The notes beneath the pieces were generated by a model. That model was not told where the DNA came from. It did not search any database and saw only the letters and a list, made by a program, of their open reading frames with translations. The translations under genes were made by a program, and so were the position numbers. A DNA stretch of 64,000 bases, taken from the NCBI GenBank assembly GCA_964425695.1, contig CAYRNF010000013.1, positions 29,030 to 93,029 on the forward strand, in the 5' to 3' direction. The stretch comes from JAKPBU01 sp964425695 (GTDB lineage Bacteria; Pseudomonadota; Gammaproteobacteria; Xanthomonadales; Xanthomonadaceae). Positions 41,612-51,727 of this stretch are shown piece by piece (within the stretch, counting starts at the first letter, position 1; the number at the start of each line of letters is the position of its first letter).

Positions 41612-42475
41612 CTACGACAAGGTCGGCGCGCTGCGCGACTTCCACAACCAGTACAGCCCCAGCACGATCAGCGGCACGCTCAGCACCTGGCCCATGGTCA
41701 GCCAGCCGAAGGCAAGGTAGCCGTCGGTGCCCAGCTGCGCGTCGGGAACGCGCACGAACTCCACCGCGAACCGGAAGACCCCGTACAGCAGCGCGAACAG
41801 CCCGGACACCGCGTACCGCGGGCGCGGACGCGACGAGTACCACCACACCGCGCAGAACAGCACCAGCCCTTCCAGCGCGGCCTGGTACAGCTGCGAGGGA
41901 TGCCGCGCCAGCAGGTCCAGCGCGCCGCTTGCGTACTGCGCCTGCACCTGCGCCGGCGACAGGCCCGACAGCGTGGCCTCCGCGCGCGGGAAGATCACGC
42001 CCCAGCCGGCTTGCGTGTACTTGCCCCACAACTCGCCGCCGATGTAGTTGCCCAGGCGTCCGAAGCCGAGGCCCGGCGCCACCAGCGGGGCGACGAAATC
42101 GATGGTGTCGAACACATGCAGCCCGTGCCGGCGCGACCACCACCACATGGCGGCCACCACGCCGAGCAGGCCACCGTGGAAGCTCATCCCGCCTTCCCAC
42201 ACCTTGAACAGCATCAGCGGATTGGCCAGGAAATCGCCGAACGCGTAGAACAACACGTAGCCGATGCGACCGCCCAGCACCACGCCGAGCATCCCGTAGA
42301 AGAGCAGATCGCCGAAGCCCTGTTCGTCCACGCCCGGCAGGCGGCCGGCGCGGATGCGGCGGCGGCCGAGCCACCACGCCACGCCGAATCCCAGCAGGTA
42401 CATGATCCCGTACCAGTGGACCTGCAGCGGCCCGATTCCCAGGGCAATCGGGTCGATCTGGTGCAGGTAGGTCAT
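41612..42475 (-). CDS. lgt: Prolipoprotein diacylglyceryl transferase Lgt
   Basis: A 287-residue inner-membrane enzyme with seven hydrophobic helices that attaches diacylglycerol to the lipobox cysteine of prolipoproteins. It shows the essential HGGLLGVVAA (His), the RLGNYIGGELWGK signature, and RHPSQLYQAALEGLVLF. The ATG at 42475 gives the common MTYLHQIDPIAL start; a second in-frame ATG four codons upstream is possible. It is upstream of thyA-folA. Confidence 0.96.
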   Translation of the reverse strand: MTYLHQIDPIALGIGPLQVHWYGIMYLLGFGVAWWLGRRRIRAGRLPGVDEQGFGDLLFYGMLGVVLGGRIGYVLFYAFGDFLANPLMLFKVWEGGMSFHGGLLGVVAAMWWWSRRHGLHVFDTIDFVAPLVAPGLGFGRLGNYIGGELWGKYTQAGWGVIFPRAEATLSGLSPAQVQAQYASGALDLLARHPSQLYQAALEGLVLFCAVWWYSSRPRPRYAVSGLFALLYGVFRFAVEFVRVPDAQLGTDGYLAFGWLTMGQVLSVPLIVLGLYWLWKSRSAPTLS

Positions 42476-42723
42476 GCGGGACGGCATCCGGAATCCACGG
42501 AGCGCCTATTGTGCCGCGCACCGAGCGGGAGCGGCCAGCGCCGTGGCGGAAAGCCGCCCGGCCTCCCTCCGTCGCGCGAACCGCACTCGAAGCGAAACGT
42601 GGAGGGGGCCCACGCCCGCCATCGCAGGAAGGGTGGCGCGAAGAACCCTTGGCGAACGCGAAACTGCGGCTTGCCGGGTGTTCTCCGCAGCACGACGCGT
42701 GTGATCGCGGGCCTGGGCCCGCC
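42476..42723. other. 248-bp interval between lgt and TPM genes
   Basis: No gene recognised. CGGGCCTGGGCCCG at about 42707-42720 is a short palindrome just beyond the TPM gene stop and could end that transcript; no T-run follows. Confidence 0.4.
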
Positions 42724-43215
42724 CTACAGCACGTGCGGCGCGTCGGACAGCTCGTTGTGGTCGGTCTCGCCGGCCACGCGCGGGAAGTGCTGGGCCAGCA
42801 GATCGGACACCGCGGCCACGCCGGCCACCGCCGCGCCGACCGCTTCGCCGGCACGCATGCGCTCTTCCATCAGCTGGCACACGCCGCGCCACTGCTCGTC
42901 GCTGACAAGCGCGTGCAGGCCGCGATCGGCCACGATCTCGATGCGGTGGTCGGCCAGCAGCAGGTAGAGCAGCACGCCGTTGTTGGCTTGCGTGTCCCAG
43001 ACGCGCAGCTGCGCGAACACCTGGTGGGCGCGCGTACGCGCATCGCACCTCGCCCACAGCGCGGGCAGTTCCAGCGCGGCCTCCACGGCGAAGCAGACCT
43101 CGCCGCGATGCCGCAGCTCGCCCTCGGCCACGGCGGCGGAAATGCGCTGCAGCGCGGACGCGGGGAACGTGGCGCGGGTCGGACGCGCGAAGAGATGGCT
43201 GAGCAAGCGCATCAT
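42724..43215 (-). CDS. TPM domain protein (cytoplasmic, small)
   Basis: A 163-residue TPM_phosphatase-domain protein without a signal peptide. The core is EVCFAVEAALELPALW, VWDTQANNGVLLYLLLADHRIEIVADRGL and VSDEQWRGVCQLMEERMRAG. It overlaps the upstream gene: its ATG at 43215 shares bases with the TGA of the larger TPM protein. The domain is linked to photosystem repair in plants and to LemA in bacteria; the catalytic role is uncertain. Confidence 0.88.
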   Translation of the reverse strand: MMRLLSHLFARPTRATFPASALQRISAAVAEGELRHRGEVCFAVEAALELPALWARCDARTRAHQVFAQLRVWDTQANNGVLLYLLLADHRIEIVADRGLHALVSDEQWRGVCQLMEERMRAGEAVGAAVAGVAAVSDLLAQHFPRVAGETDHNELSDAPHVL

Positions 43216-44126
43216 CACCAGCCCCCCGAGGCGCCGCCGCCTCCGCTCATGCCACCACCACCGGACCAGCCGCCACCGCTCCCACCGCCGAAGCCGCCGC
43301 CGCCCCAGCCGCCACTCCCAGTGCCGATCCACGGACCGTTGCCGAAGCCGCCCCAGCCGCGATCACGCGCATAGCGCCCGCCGCCGCCACCGGACACCAG
43401 GCCGATGACGAAGCCGATCACCGCGCCGACCCCGCCCACCAGCAGCAGCGACGAAAGCACCCACGCGATCGCGCCACTGGCCGCGCCGCCCAGCAGGCCG
43501 CGGATCCCGGCCGGCATGCGCGACAGGAACATTCGCGCCACCTGCGCCACCACGAACGCGGCGAACAGCGCAAACAGCCAGTCGCCGCCGCCTTCGCCTT
43601 CGCCCTGCCGTGTCAACGGCTCCGGCAGCGGTTCGCCATCGATCAGCTTCACCAGCTGCGCGGTGGCGTCCAGCAGGCCGCCTTCGTAATCGCCCTGGCG
43701 GAACTTCGGCGCCATGTACTCGCGGATCACGCGGCCTGCGGTGATGTCGGGGATGGCGCCTTCCAGCCCATAGCCCGGCTGGATACGCACCTTGCGGTCG
43801 TCCTTGGCCACCACCACCAGCACCGCATCGTCCACGCCCTGGCGGCCGAGCTTCCACTGGTCGAAGACCCGCTGCGTGTACTGCTCGATGGTCTCCGGCT
43901 GCGTGCTGGCCACCATCAGCACCTGCAGCTGGCTGCCCTTGCGCTGCTGCAGCGCCAGCGCCTGTCGTTGCAGCTGCTCGCGCGCGGCGCTTGTGAGCGT
44001 GCCGGTGGTGTCCACCACCGGCGAATCCAGCGGCGGGATCGCCGCGGGCGCCTGCGCATGCGCAAGCGTGCTGGCCAGCAGCAGCCAGAGCAGCGCGAGC
44101 GTGCGCAGGGAGCTCAGTCCGCGCAT
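43215..44126 (-). CDS. TPM domain membrane protein (YgcG-like)
   Basis: A 303-residue exported TPM protein: signal peptide (LALLWLLLASTLAHAQA), TPM domain of about 150 residues (PVVDTTGTLTSAAREQL; WKLGRQGVDDAVLVVVAKDDRK; RIQPGYGLEGAIPD), two C-terminal transmembrane helices (ALFAAFVVAQVARMF; GAIAWVLSSLLLVGGVGA), and a long Gly/Trp/Ser-rich tail ending SGGGGASGGW. ATG 44126 is chosen; an upstream in-frame start at 44150 adds 8 residues. It forms a lemA-TPM-TPM operon. Confidence 0.92.
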   Translation of the reverse strand: MRGLSSLRTLALLWLLLASTLAHAQAPAAIPPLDSPVVDTTGTLTSAAREQLQRQALALQQRKGSQLQVLMVASTQPETIEQYTQRVFDQWKLGRQGVDDAVLVVVAKDDRKVRIQPGYGLEGAIPDITAGRVIREYMAPKFRQGDYEGGLLDATAQLVKLIDGEPLPEPLTRQGEGEGGGDWLFALFAAFVVAQVARMFLSRMPAGIRGLLGGAASGAIAWVLSSLLLVGGVGAVIGFVIGLVSGGGGGRYARDRGWGGFGNGPWIGTGSGGWGGGGFGGGSGGGWSGGGGMSGGGGASGGW

Positions 44127-44163
44127 CGGCGCAGGCTGCGGGGCCGGCAATCGCGGCGCGCGG

Positions 44164-44829
44164 TCAACCGCCCGGCGCAGGCTGCGGGGCGGGCGCGGCG
44201 ACCGGCGCCGTGCCGAAGTCCACCGTCGGCGCGTCCTGGATCTGGGCCTCGTTCTCCACGGTGAAGTTCGGCTTTTGCTTGTGGCCGAACACCATGGCGG
44301 TAAGGTTGACCGGGAACTGGCGGATGGTGGTGTTGTAGTCCTGCACCAGCTGGATGTAGCGACCGCGGGCCACGGTGATGCGGTTCTCGGTGCCTTCCAG
44401 CTGGGTCTGCAGGTTGAGGAAGGCCTGGTCGGACTTGAGGTTGGGGTAGTTCTCCACCACCACCATCAGCCTCGACAGCGCGCTGGACAGCTCGCCCTGC
44501 GCCGCCTGGAACTGCTGCAGCGAAGCGGCATCGTCCGGGTTCACCTGGATCTGCCCCACCTTCGCCCGCGCCTGGGTGACGCCGATCAGCACCTGCTGCT
44601 CCTGCGCGGCGTACCCCTTCACCGTGTTGACCAGGTTCGGAATCAAGTCGGCGCGCCGCTTGTACTGGTTCAGCACTTCCGACCAGCCGGCCTTCACCGC
44701 CTCGTCCTTGGCCTGGATCTGGTTGTAGCCGCAGCCGCTGAGCAGCATCGCCAGCAGTGCGAGCAGCACAGCCCTGACGACGGCACCGCGGGCCGGTTCA
44801 CGCGTGGTGGATCGCGGATACGTGCGCAT
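44164..44829 (-). CDS. LemA family lipoprotein
   Basis: A 221-residue LemA protein. The lipobox ALLAMLLSGCGYN places Cys at about residue 33, so it is a lipoprotein with a short basic N-terminus. The LemA helical core is KRRADLIPNLVNTVKGYAAQ, VLIGVTQARAKVG, and LMVVVENYPNLKSDQAFLNL with LEGTENRITVARGRY. It is upstream of two TPM genes with 37 bp spacing, the usual lemA-TPM arrangement. Role in envelope homeostasis is likely but unproven. Confidence 0.95.
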   Translation of the reverse strand: MRTYPRSTTREPARGAVVRAVLLALLAMLLSGCGYNQIQAKDEAVKAGWSEVLNQYKRRADLIPNLVNTVKGYAAQEQQVLIGVTQARAKVGQIQVNPDDAASLQQFQAAQGELSSALSRLMVVVENYPNLKSDQAFLNLQTQLEGTENRITVARGRYIQLVQDYNTTIRQFPVNLTAMVFGHKQKPNFTVENEAQIQDAPTVDFGTAPVAAPAPQPAPGG

Positions 44830-44916
44830 GGCGATGACTCCTGTGGAAAAGGACGGTCCGGACGGCCGCCGCGCCGATTGTGACCGGCAGCCGCCGTTAA
44901 GCGAGTGTGTACGGAC

Positions 44917-45666
44917 CTAGAACTCGCCCGCGCCCCGCACGTGATGCTCGCGCGCCCTGCGACGCATCAGCAGGTTCAACCACTCGACCATCACCGAGAA
45001 GCCCATGGCGAAGTAGATGTACGGCTTCGGCACGTGCATCTCCAGGCCATCCAGGACCAGCACCGCTCCGATCAGCAGGATGAAGGCCAGCGCCAGCATC
45101 TTGATGGTGGGGTTGTTGTCGATGAACCGGCCCAGCGGATTGGCCGCCAGCAGCATGATCGCCACGGCCAGCAGGATCGCGAAGACCATGATCGGAATGT
45201 GCTCGGCGATTCCCACCGCCGTGATCACCGAGTCGAGCGAGAACACGATGTCGATCACCGCGATCTGCGCGATCACCACCCAGAACACGGACGACGCCTT
45301 GGTGGTGCGCGGATCCTCGTCGTGACCGCCGGAAATCAGTTCGCGGATCTCCTGCAATCCCTTCACCAGCAGGAAGATGCCGCCCAGGATCAGCACCAGG
45401 TCGCGGATCGAGAAGCCCATGCCCGCCACGGAGAACAGGTCCTGCTCCATCCGTGCCAGGAACGCCAGCATGACCAGCAGCAGCACCCGCGTGATGCAGG
45501 CCACCGCGATGCCGATCTTGCGCGCCAGGGGCCGCTGGTGCTCGGGCAGGCGGCCCACGGCGATCGAGATGAACACCAGGTTGTCGATGCCGAGCACGAT
45601 CTCGAGCGCACTCAGCGTGACCAGGGTCAGCCACGCATCGGGGGAAGCCAGAAAACTCAGGTCCAT
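44917..45666 (-). CDS. TerC family membrane protein
   Basis: A 249-residue TerC/YoaE-type integral membrane protein with about seven helices. Signature elements are LVTLSALEIVLGIDNLVFIS (acidic residues for metal), RIGIAVACITRVLLLVMLAF-like stretches, and VIAQIAVIDIVFSLDSVITA. This family is implicated in manganese export and membrane metal homeostasis. Ribosome site AGAGGA precedes ATG 45666. It follows dgkA by 15 bp on the same strand, so the two are co-transcribed. Confidence 0.93.
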   Translation of the reverse strand: MDLSFLASPDAWLTLVTLSALEIVLGIDNLVFISIAVGRLPEHQRPLARKIGIAVACITRVLLLVMLAFLARMEQDLFSVAGMGFSIRDLVLILGGIFLLVKGLQEIRELISGGHDEDPRTTKASSVFWVVIAQIAVIDIVFSLDSVITAVGIAEHIPIMVFAILLAVAIMLLAANPLGRFIDNNPTIKMLALAFILLIGAVLVLDGLEMHVPKPYIYFAMGFSVMVEWLNLLMRRRAREHHVRGAGEF

Positions 45667-45681
45667 TCGATCCTCTACTCG

Positions 45682-46062
45682 TTATAGGTAACGCGGTACG
45701 AGGATCAGACCCCACACCAGCAACACGTTCATCATCACTACGAACACCGCCGCCGAGCCCATGTCCTTGGCGCGTCCGGCGAGTTCATGGAACTCCGGGC
45801 CATAGCGTTCGATCACCGCCTCGATCGCCGAATTCAGCAGCTCCACCGCCAGCACCAGCAGGCAGCTGCCCAGCAGCAGGGCGCGCTCCACGCCGCTGTC
45901 GCCCAGCCACAGCGCCAACGGACCCATCACCAGCAGCAGGTAGACCTCCAGCCGGAAAGAGGACTCGTGCAACCAGGCTGCGCGCAGGCCCTGCATCGAC
46001 CACACCGCGGCCTTGAGGATCCGCCCAGGGCGCCGCGGCAGGTGTCCGAATTCGTCGGCCAT
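45682..46062 (-). CDS. dgkA: Diacylglycerol kinase (DgkA)
   Basis: A 126-residue integral membrane kinase of three helices that recycles diacylglycerol to phosphatidate. The signature ELLNSAIEAVIERYGPEFH, AGRAKDMGSAAVF and MQGLRAAWLHESSFRLE with catalytic Glu residues is complete. The long in-frame N-terminal extension of 42 residues to 46188 is not part of the family, so ATG 46062 is used. It is followed by terC. Confidence 0.94.
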   Translation of the reverse strand: MADEFGHLPRRPGRILKAAVWSMQGLRAAWLHESSFRLEVYLLLVMGPLALWLGDSGVERALLLGSCLLVLAVELLNSAIEAVIERYGPEFHELAGRAKDMGSAAVFVVMMNVLLVWGLILVPRYL

Positions 46063-46678
46063 GTCAGCGCGCACGCGCCGGAAGCGGAACTCCCGTGCGT
46101 CGCGGGAGGCGACGCATCCGGGCTGGCACGGGCAGGCGCATGGAACCCCAGGGCGGCGGAAGCCGAAAACCCGGCGATTTTGCCACACCCGTCGTGAGCG
46201 CCTGCGGGTGCCTTTCGCGCACCGGCTTGCGCGGCCCCGCCCGTACGGCCGTCACGCGTTCGGGCCAGGCAGCGCTCTCGCCGCAGCGCCGTTTCGAGGC
46301 CGCGCAGGCGCACGCGCGCCCCGCCCCTCGCATGGCGTCCTGGACGCCCTTCAGGTGGTGCCCCCGCGCGCGCCTGTTCCCGCCGGAAGCTGCGCCGGCC
46401 CGCGTCGCCTGGCTGGCCCCGGTGCGGCCGCGCCTGTCGCCGTGATCCCCTGTCCGCTCGAGGTGGCAAAGCGCATTCCCAGCGGCGCGCATCCCCTGTT
46501 CGAACTGGCTGTTGGACGCGGCCGGCGCCATCACCGTGCCAGCCCGGCTTCGCACGCGACGCGCTGGCGCGCAGCGTATCCGGGGGCGGTCCTGCGCCAT
46601 GCGTCCAGGCGGGGGATCAACGACGCCGGCAGCGGTCGCGTCCCCGAGGAAACGCCCGCAGCGCCGTGGGTGGATAGC
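46063..46678. other. 616-bp interval, no gene recognised
   Basis: The longest non-coding stretch in the window. A 116-codon plus-strand frame at 46095-46445 is Arg/Ala/Pro-rich with no recognisable domain and is not supported. The interval lies between two genes on the minus strand and must hold the dgkA promoter. It may contain remnants of a degraded gene. Confidence 0.4.
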
Positions 46679-47698
46679 TCAGTCTTCCTGGAAGATCGCC
46701 ACGCCGCGCGAGCCATCCGGCTTCACCCAGCCGCGGTACATGCCGCTGGTGTTGAAGGGCATGGCGATGTTGCCCTGCGCGTCCAGCGCGATCGCCCCGC
46801 CATCGCCGCCCAGCTCCGGCACCACCTTCAGGAGCACCTCGTCGGCGGCCTGTTGCAGCGACGCGCCGCCGTAGGCCATGCGCGCGCAGATGTCGTGCGC
46901 GACGGACGCCCGGATGAAGAACTCGCCCCAGCCGGTGCCCGACACGCCGCACCGCGCGTCCGCGTACGTCCCTGCGCCGATGATCGGCGAATCGCCCACG
47001 CGTCCCCACTTCTTGTTGGTCATGCCGCCGGTGGACGTGGCCGCGGCGATGTGACCCTGCCGGTCCAGCGCCACCGCGCCGACGGTGCCGAAGTACGCGC
47101 CCTCCACGGTGGGCAGGTCCTCCAGCGCCTGGGCGTTCTCCTTCTGCTGCGCCAGTTCGAGCTGGCGGCGCCGCGCGTCGGTGTCGAAGTAGGTGTTGGG
47201 CACGCGCGCGATGTCCTTGTGCTCGTCGGCGAATGCCTCGGCGCCTTCGCCCATCAGCATCACGTGCGGCGAAGCCAGCATCACCCGGTGCGCAAGCTCG
47301 ATCGGATTGCGGATCGTCCGCACGCCTGCAATGGCCCCCGCGCGGCGGGTGTGGCCTTCCATCACCGACGCGTCCAGTTCGTGTTCGCCCTGGGCGTTGA
47401 ACACCGCGCCATGGCCCGCGTTGAAGCGCGGCGAATCCTCCAGGACGCGCACCGAGGCGATCGCCGCTTCCAGCGCGGTACCGCCCGCCGCCAGCACGCC
47501 GTGCCCGGCATCGAGCGCGCGCTCCAGGTCGGCGCGGATCAGCGCCTCGTCGGCGGCGCCCAGCTTGTCGCGCTCGATCACCCCGGCCCCCCCATGGATC
47601 ACAAGGGCGACGGGACGGTCTGGCGTGTGTTGCGCATCGGCGGTCATGGGCATCGGCAGCAGGCAGGCGAGGAGTGCGAGGACGGACGGCAGGCGCAT
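46679..47698 (-). CDS. Isoaspartyl peptidase/L-asparaginase (Ntn hydrolase), exported
   Basis: A 339-residue plant-type asparaginase with a signal peptide (VLALLACLLPMPMTADAQ). The proenzyme is expected to self-cleave before the nucleophile Thr in YFGTVGAVALDRQG at about residue 205. Other features are VALVIHGGAGVIERD, NAGHGAVFNAQGEHELDA, GGMTNKKWGRVGDSPIIGAG and the GTGWGEFFIR substrate loop. It probably removes isoaspartyl dipeptides in the periplasm. No adjacent peptide transporter. ATG 47698 is the start; upstream in-frame codons to 48019 are not homologous. Confidence 0.93.
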   Translation of the reverse strand: MRLPSVLALLACLLPMPMTADAQHTPDRPVALVIHGGAGVIERDKLGAADEALIRADLERALDAGHGVLAAGGTALEAAIASVRVLEDSPRFNAGHGAVFNAQGEHELDASVMEGHTRRAGAIAGVRTIRNPIELAHRVMLASPHVMLMGEGAEAFADEHKDIARVPNTYFDTDARRRQLELAQQKENAQALEDLPTVEGAYFGTVGAVALDRQGHIAAATSTGGMTNKKWGRVGDSPIIGAGTYADARCGVSGTGWGEFFIRASVAHDICARMAYGGASLQQAADEVLLKVVPELGGDGGAIALDAQGNIAMPFNTSGMYRGWVKPDGSRGVAIFQED

Positions 47699-48086
47699 GG
47701 CAGGGCGTTCCGCGGCAAAGCACGCAGGATAACCGAGCGCGTCTCGCCGCCCTCGCCCGCCTGCAAGGCCGCTCGCTGCGGAAAGACTGTGTGCACCGCA
47801 GCATGGGCGGTGTACCAGCGTGTTAGCGCATTCATGGATGTGCACGCGTTGTGGTTTCCAAAACCGGTTCCAAGCATCGCGAGATTGCTGCACCTGCGGC
47901 AAAACGCGCCCGACCGGGTGACGCGCGGCTTGCGAACCGGGCCGCTTGCTTGACAGCAACCCGGCGGCCCCGAATCGTCGCCCGGTCCCGGCGCGCGTCT
48001 TGGCACCGCGGACCTGCAACAGCCGCCGGCGCAGTCCGGCGCATGACCGTCACCACAACGCGTTCCAACGCTCCAAGGGGAGATTC
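47699..48086. other. 388-bp divergent regulatory region, no gene recognised
   Basis: Separates the divergent isoaspartyl peptidase and subtilase genes. TATCCT on the minus strand near 47730 could be a -10 element for the peptidase. The stretch 47815-47880 is somewhat AT-richer and may hold the subtilase promoter. Confidence 0.4.
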
Positions 48087-49301
<1,215 letters not shown>

Positions 49302-49323
49302 GTTCCGCCAAGCCAGCAACACG

Positions 49324-49352
49324 GAGGCGGCCTTCGGGCCGCCTCTTTTTTT
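49324..49352 (+). terminator. Rho-independent terminator after the subtilase gene
   Basis: GAGGCGGCC-TTCG-GGCCGCCTC (9-bp stem, stable tetraloop) followed by seven T residues, 22 nt after the stop. Confidence 0.93.
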
Positions 49353-49512
49353 GCACGCAACGCGCCGTCCGCGACCGTATCCAGCGCGGCCCACGATGCG
49401 CGAACCCGCGTTTGATGCGTTTGCCGTGCTCTGGAAAATCCGGGCGCCGCTTCCCTTGCATGGAGTCGTGCTGGCGCCACCGCGACACCTGCCTGCGAGC
49501 GCGCAGGCCGGC

Positions 49513-50748
49513 CTATTGCTGCCGCAGCGCCTCGATCGGATCCAGCAGCGACGCCTTGCGCGCCGGGTAATAGCCGAAGAACAGGCCCGTGCCGATGGAG
49601 AACGCGGCCGCCAGCAGGACGACCCGGAGGTTGAGCTCGGCGGGCAGTTCGCTGAACCTCTCGACCGCCAGCGCGCCGAGCACGCCGATGGCGATGCCGA
49701 TCACGCCGCCGATCATCGAGATCAGCATCGCTTCGGCCAGGAACTGCCGGCGCACGTCGGTAGGGCCCGCGCCGACCGCCATGCGCAGGCCGATCTCGCG
49801 GATCCGCTCGGTCACCGACACCAGCATGATGTTCATGATCCCGATGCCGCCGATGACCAGGCAGATCGTCGCCACCGCGCCCAGCAGCTTCGACATCAGG
49901 TTGGTGGTGGCGGTGCGCGTGGCCACGATTTCGCTGATGTTGCGCACACGGAAGTCGTCCTCGTCGCCCGGCTTGATCCGGTGGCGCTGGCGCAGCAGCG
50001 CCTCGACTTCGCCCTGCACGTAGCCCAGGTCGCCGGCATCGCCCACCGTCAGAGAGATCTGCATCACCGCGCCTGGCGGCAGCCCCATCGCACCGAGCAG
50101 CCGGCGCCGCGCGGTTTCCATCGGCACCACCACCACATCGTCCTGGTCCTGCCCGAATCCCCCCTGCCCCTTGGGCGCCAGCGTGCCGACCACCAGGAAC
50201 GGTACCCGCCCAATGCGGATGGTCTGGCCCACCCCGGAGTCGTCGCCGAACAGCGTTCGCCGCACCGTATCGCCCAGGATCACTTCCTTGGCAGCTCCGC
50301 CGTAGTCCTGCGCATCGAAGCCGTCGCCTTCGTCCAGTTCCCAGCCATTGATGGCGAAGAAGTCCGGCTGCACGCCCTGCCAGTCCGTCGCCGCGTTGTT
50401 CTCCGCGTACACCACCTGCGTATTGCCGCGCAGCGCACCGGCGACGTACTGCACCTCCGGGATCTCGGCGCGGATCGCGTCCGCATCTTCCTCGGTCAGG
50501 GTGAAGAAGCTTCCCGGGCCCATGCGCGCCCCACCCGGCCCGCGACCGCCGCCGGGCGAAATATCCAGTCGCTGGGAGCCCAGGCCCGATACCAGCCTAT
50601 CGATCTCCGCCTGCGTCCCCTGCCCCACGGACACCATCACGATCACCGCGGCGATGCCGATGATCACGCCCAGCGACGTCAGCACACTGCGCATCCAGTT
50701 GCCGCGCAGGGCGAGCACGGCGGTACGGAGGATGTCGAGGACGGTCAT
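49513..50748 (-). CDS. MacB-like ABC transporter permease
   Basis: A 411-residue permease of the MacB/FtsX type. One helix at the N-terminus (SVLTSLGVIIGIAAVIVMVSV), a large periplasmic domain of about 220 residues (including a Gly-rich segment near residue 70), and three C-terminal helices (VATICLVIGGIGIMNIMLVS; FLAEAMLISMIGGVIGIAIG; VVLLAAAFSIGTGLFFGYY). It ends in the family motif PARKASLLDPIEALRQQ. It needs the ATPase encoded at 51026 and the adaptor at 51724; a 277-bp gap separates it from the ATPase. Probably exports a peptide, antibiotic or lipoprotein substrate. Confidence 0.92.
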   Translation of the reverse strand: MTVLDILRTAVLALRGNWMRSVLTSLGVIIGIAAVIVMVSVGQGTQAEIDRLVSGLGSQRLDISPGGGRGPGGARMGPGSFFTLTEEDADAIRAEIPEVQYVAGALRGNTQVVYAENNAATDWQGVQPDFFAINGWELDEGDGFDAQDYGGAAKEVILGDTVRRTLFGDDSGVGQTIRIGRVPFLVVGTLAPKGQGGFGQDQDDVVVVPMETARRRLLGAMGLPPGAVMQISLTVGDAGDLGYVQGEVEALLRQRHRIKPGDEDDFRVRNISEIVATRTATTNLMSKLLGAVATICLVIGGIGIMNIMLVSVTERIREIGLRMAVGAGPTDVRRQFLAEAMLISMIGGVIGIAIGVLGALAVERFSELPAELNLRVVLLAAAFSIGTGLFFGYYPARKASLLDPIEALRQQ

Positions 50749-51025
50749 GGGCTGCTGGGGCTGGGCGCTGGGGCGTGGGGGCTGGAAAATCGGAACTGGC
50801 ACAGCGGATCAAGCGGCGCGTACTCGTCGCTCCCATGCAGGCGGGAGGCGGCTTTCAGCAGTCGCAGGCTGTTCATCCAGTGTCCTTTGTTTTCAACGGA
50901 TCGCAGTCGCTGGATACCTGCATTCGCGGAAACGACGGCGGTCTTCCAGCGCGTTCCCGGCGTCTCGCCTCGTCATCCTGCCCCTCCTGTCTGTCGTCCC
51001 AAGCCGGGCAAAGGACGCGCGATCG
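50749..51025. other. 277-bp gap in the efflux operon with degenerate repeat
   Basis: No gene. CTGGGGCTGGGCGCTGGGG near 50756 is a short imperfect repeat. TGGATACCTGCATTCGCGGA at 50911 resembles the common intergenic element TGGATTCCCGCCTTCGCGGG..ATGACG in degenerate form. Confidence 0.45.
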
Positions 51026-51727
51026 TCATGCCGCGGTTTCCTGCTCGTGCAGTTCGCCGTCGCGCATCACGAACGTGCGGTCGGCGTGCGCCGCCACGTC
51101 GGCATCGTGCGTGATCAGCACCACCGTGTGCTCCGCATCGCGCAGCCGCTTGAACAGCGCCAGGATTTCCTCGCCGGTCTTCGAGTCCAGCGCGCCGGTC
51201 GGTTCGTCGGCCAGCAGGATCGGCGGGTTGTTGATCAGCGCACGTGCGATGGCCACGCGCTGCTGCTGGCCGCCGGACAGCTCGCTGGGCCGGTGGTGCG
51301 CGCGTTCGGCCAGGCCCACTAATGCGAGCGCCGCCTGCGCGCGCGCGCGGCGCTCATCGGGCGGCACCCGCGCGTAGCCCAGCGGCATCGCCACGTTGTC
51401 CAGCGCGTGCATCCGCGGCAGCAGGTTGAACCCCTGGAACACGAAGCCGATCTTGTCGCGCCGCAGCTCCGCCAACGCCTCGGCATCCAGGCGCGAGACG
51501 TCGATGCCGTCGCAGGCGTACGTGCCGGAGGTGGGCGTGTCCAGGCAGCCGATGAGGTTCATCAGCGTCGACTTGCCCGACCCCGATGGCCCCATGATCG
51601 CCACGAAATCGCCACGCCGGATGGTGAGATCCACGCCGCGCAGGGCCACCACTTCCGCCTGGGTACCCGCCGCATAGACTTTGCCGAGGCCATGCGTGTG
51701 GATCACCGGCAGGCGCGGAAGGCTCAT
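51026..51727 (-). CDS. ABC transporter ATP-binding protein (MacB/LolD type)
   Basis: A 233-residue ATPase for the permease at 49513. Walker A is IMGPSGSGKSTLMNLIG, the signature is SELSGGQQQRVAIARAL, Walker B is ILLADEPTGALDS, and the H-loop is VLITHDADVAAHA. VFQGFNLLPRMHALDNV is the Q-loop region of the MacB/LolD group. It overlaps the adaptor gene (ATGA at 51724-51727), so expression is coupled. Confidence 0.95.
   Translation of the reverse strand: MSLPRLPVIHTHGLGKVYAAGTQAEVVALRGVDLTIRRGDFVAIMGPSGSGKSTLMNLIGCLDTPTSGTYACDGIDVSRLDAEALAELRRDKIGFVFQGFNLLPRMHALDNVAMPLGYARVPPDERRARAQAALALVGLAERAHHRPSELSGGQQQRVAIARALINNPPILLADEPTGALDSKTGEEILALFKRLRDAEHTVVLITHDADVAAHADRTFVMRDGELHEQETAA

Noticed and set aside
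46095..46445. 116-codon plus-strand frame in the dgkA upstream region
   Set aside because: Arg/Pro/Ala-rich with no domain, no ribosome site and no neighbour on that strand.
46664..46690. tRNA-like string TGGATAGCTCAG
   Set aside because: It resembles a tRNA 5' end but the DNA is the 3' end of the isoaspartyl peptidase gene and no acceptor stem or anticodon arm follows.
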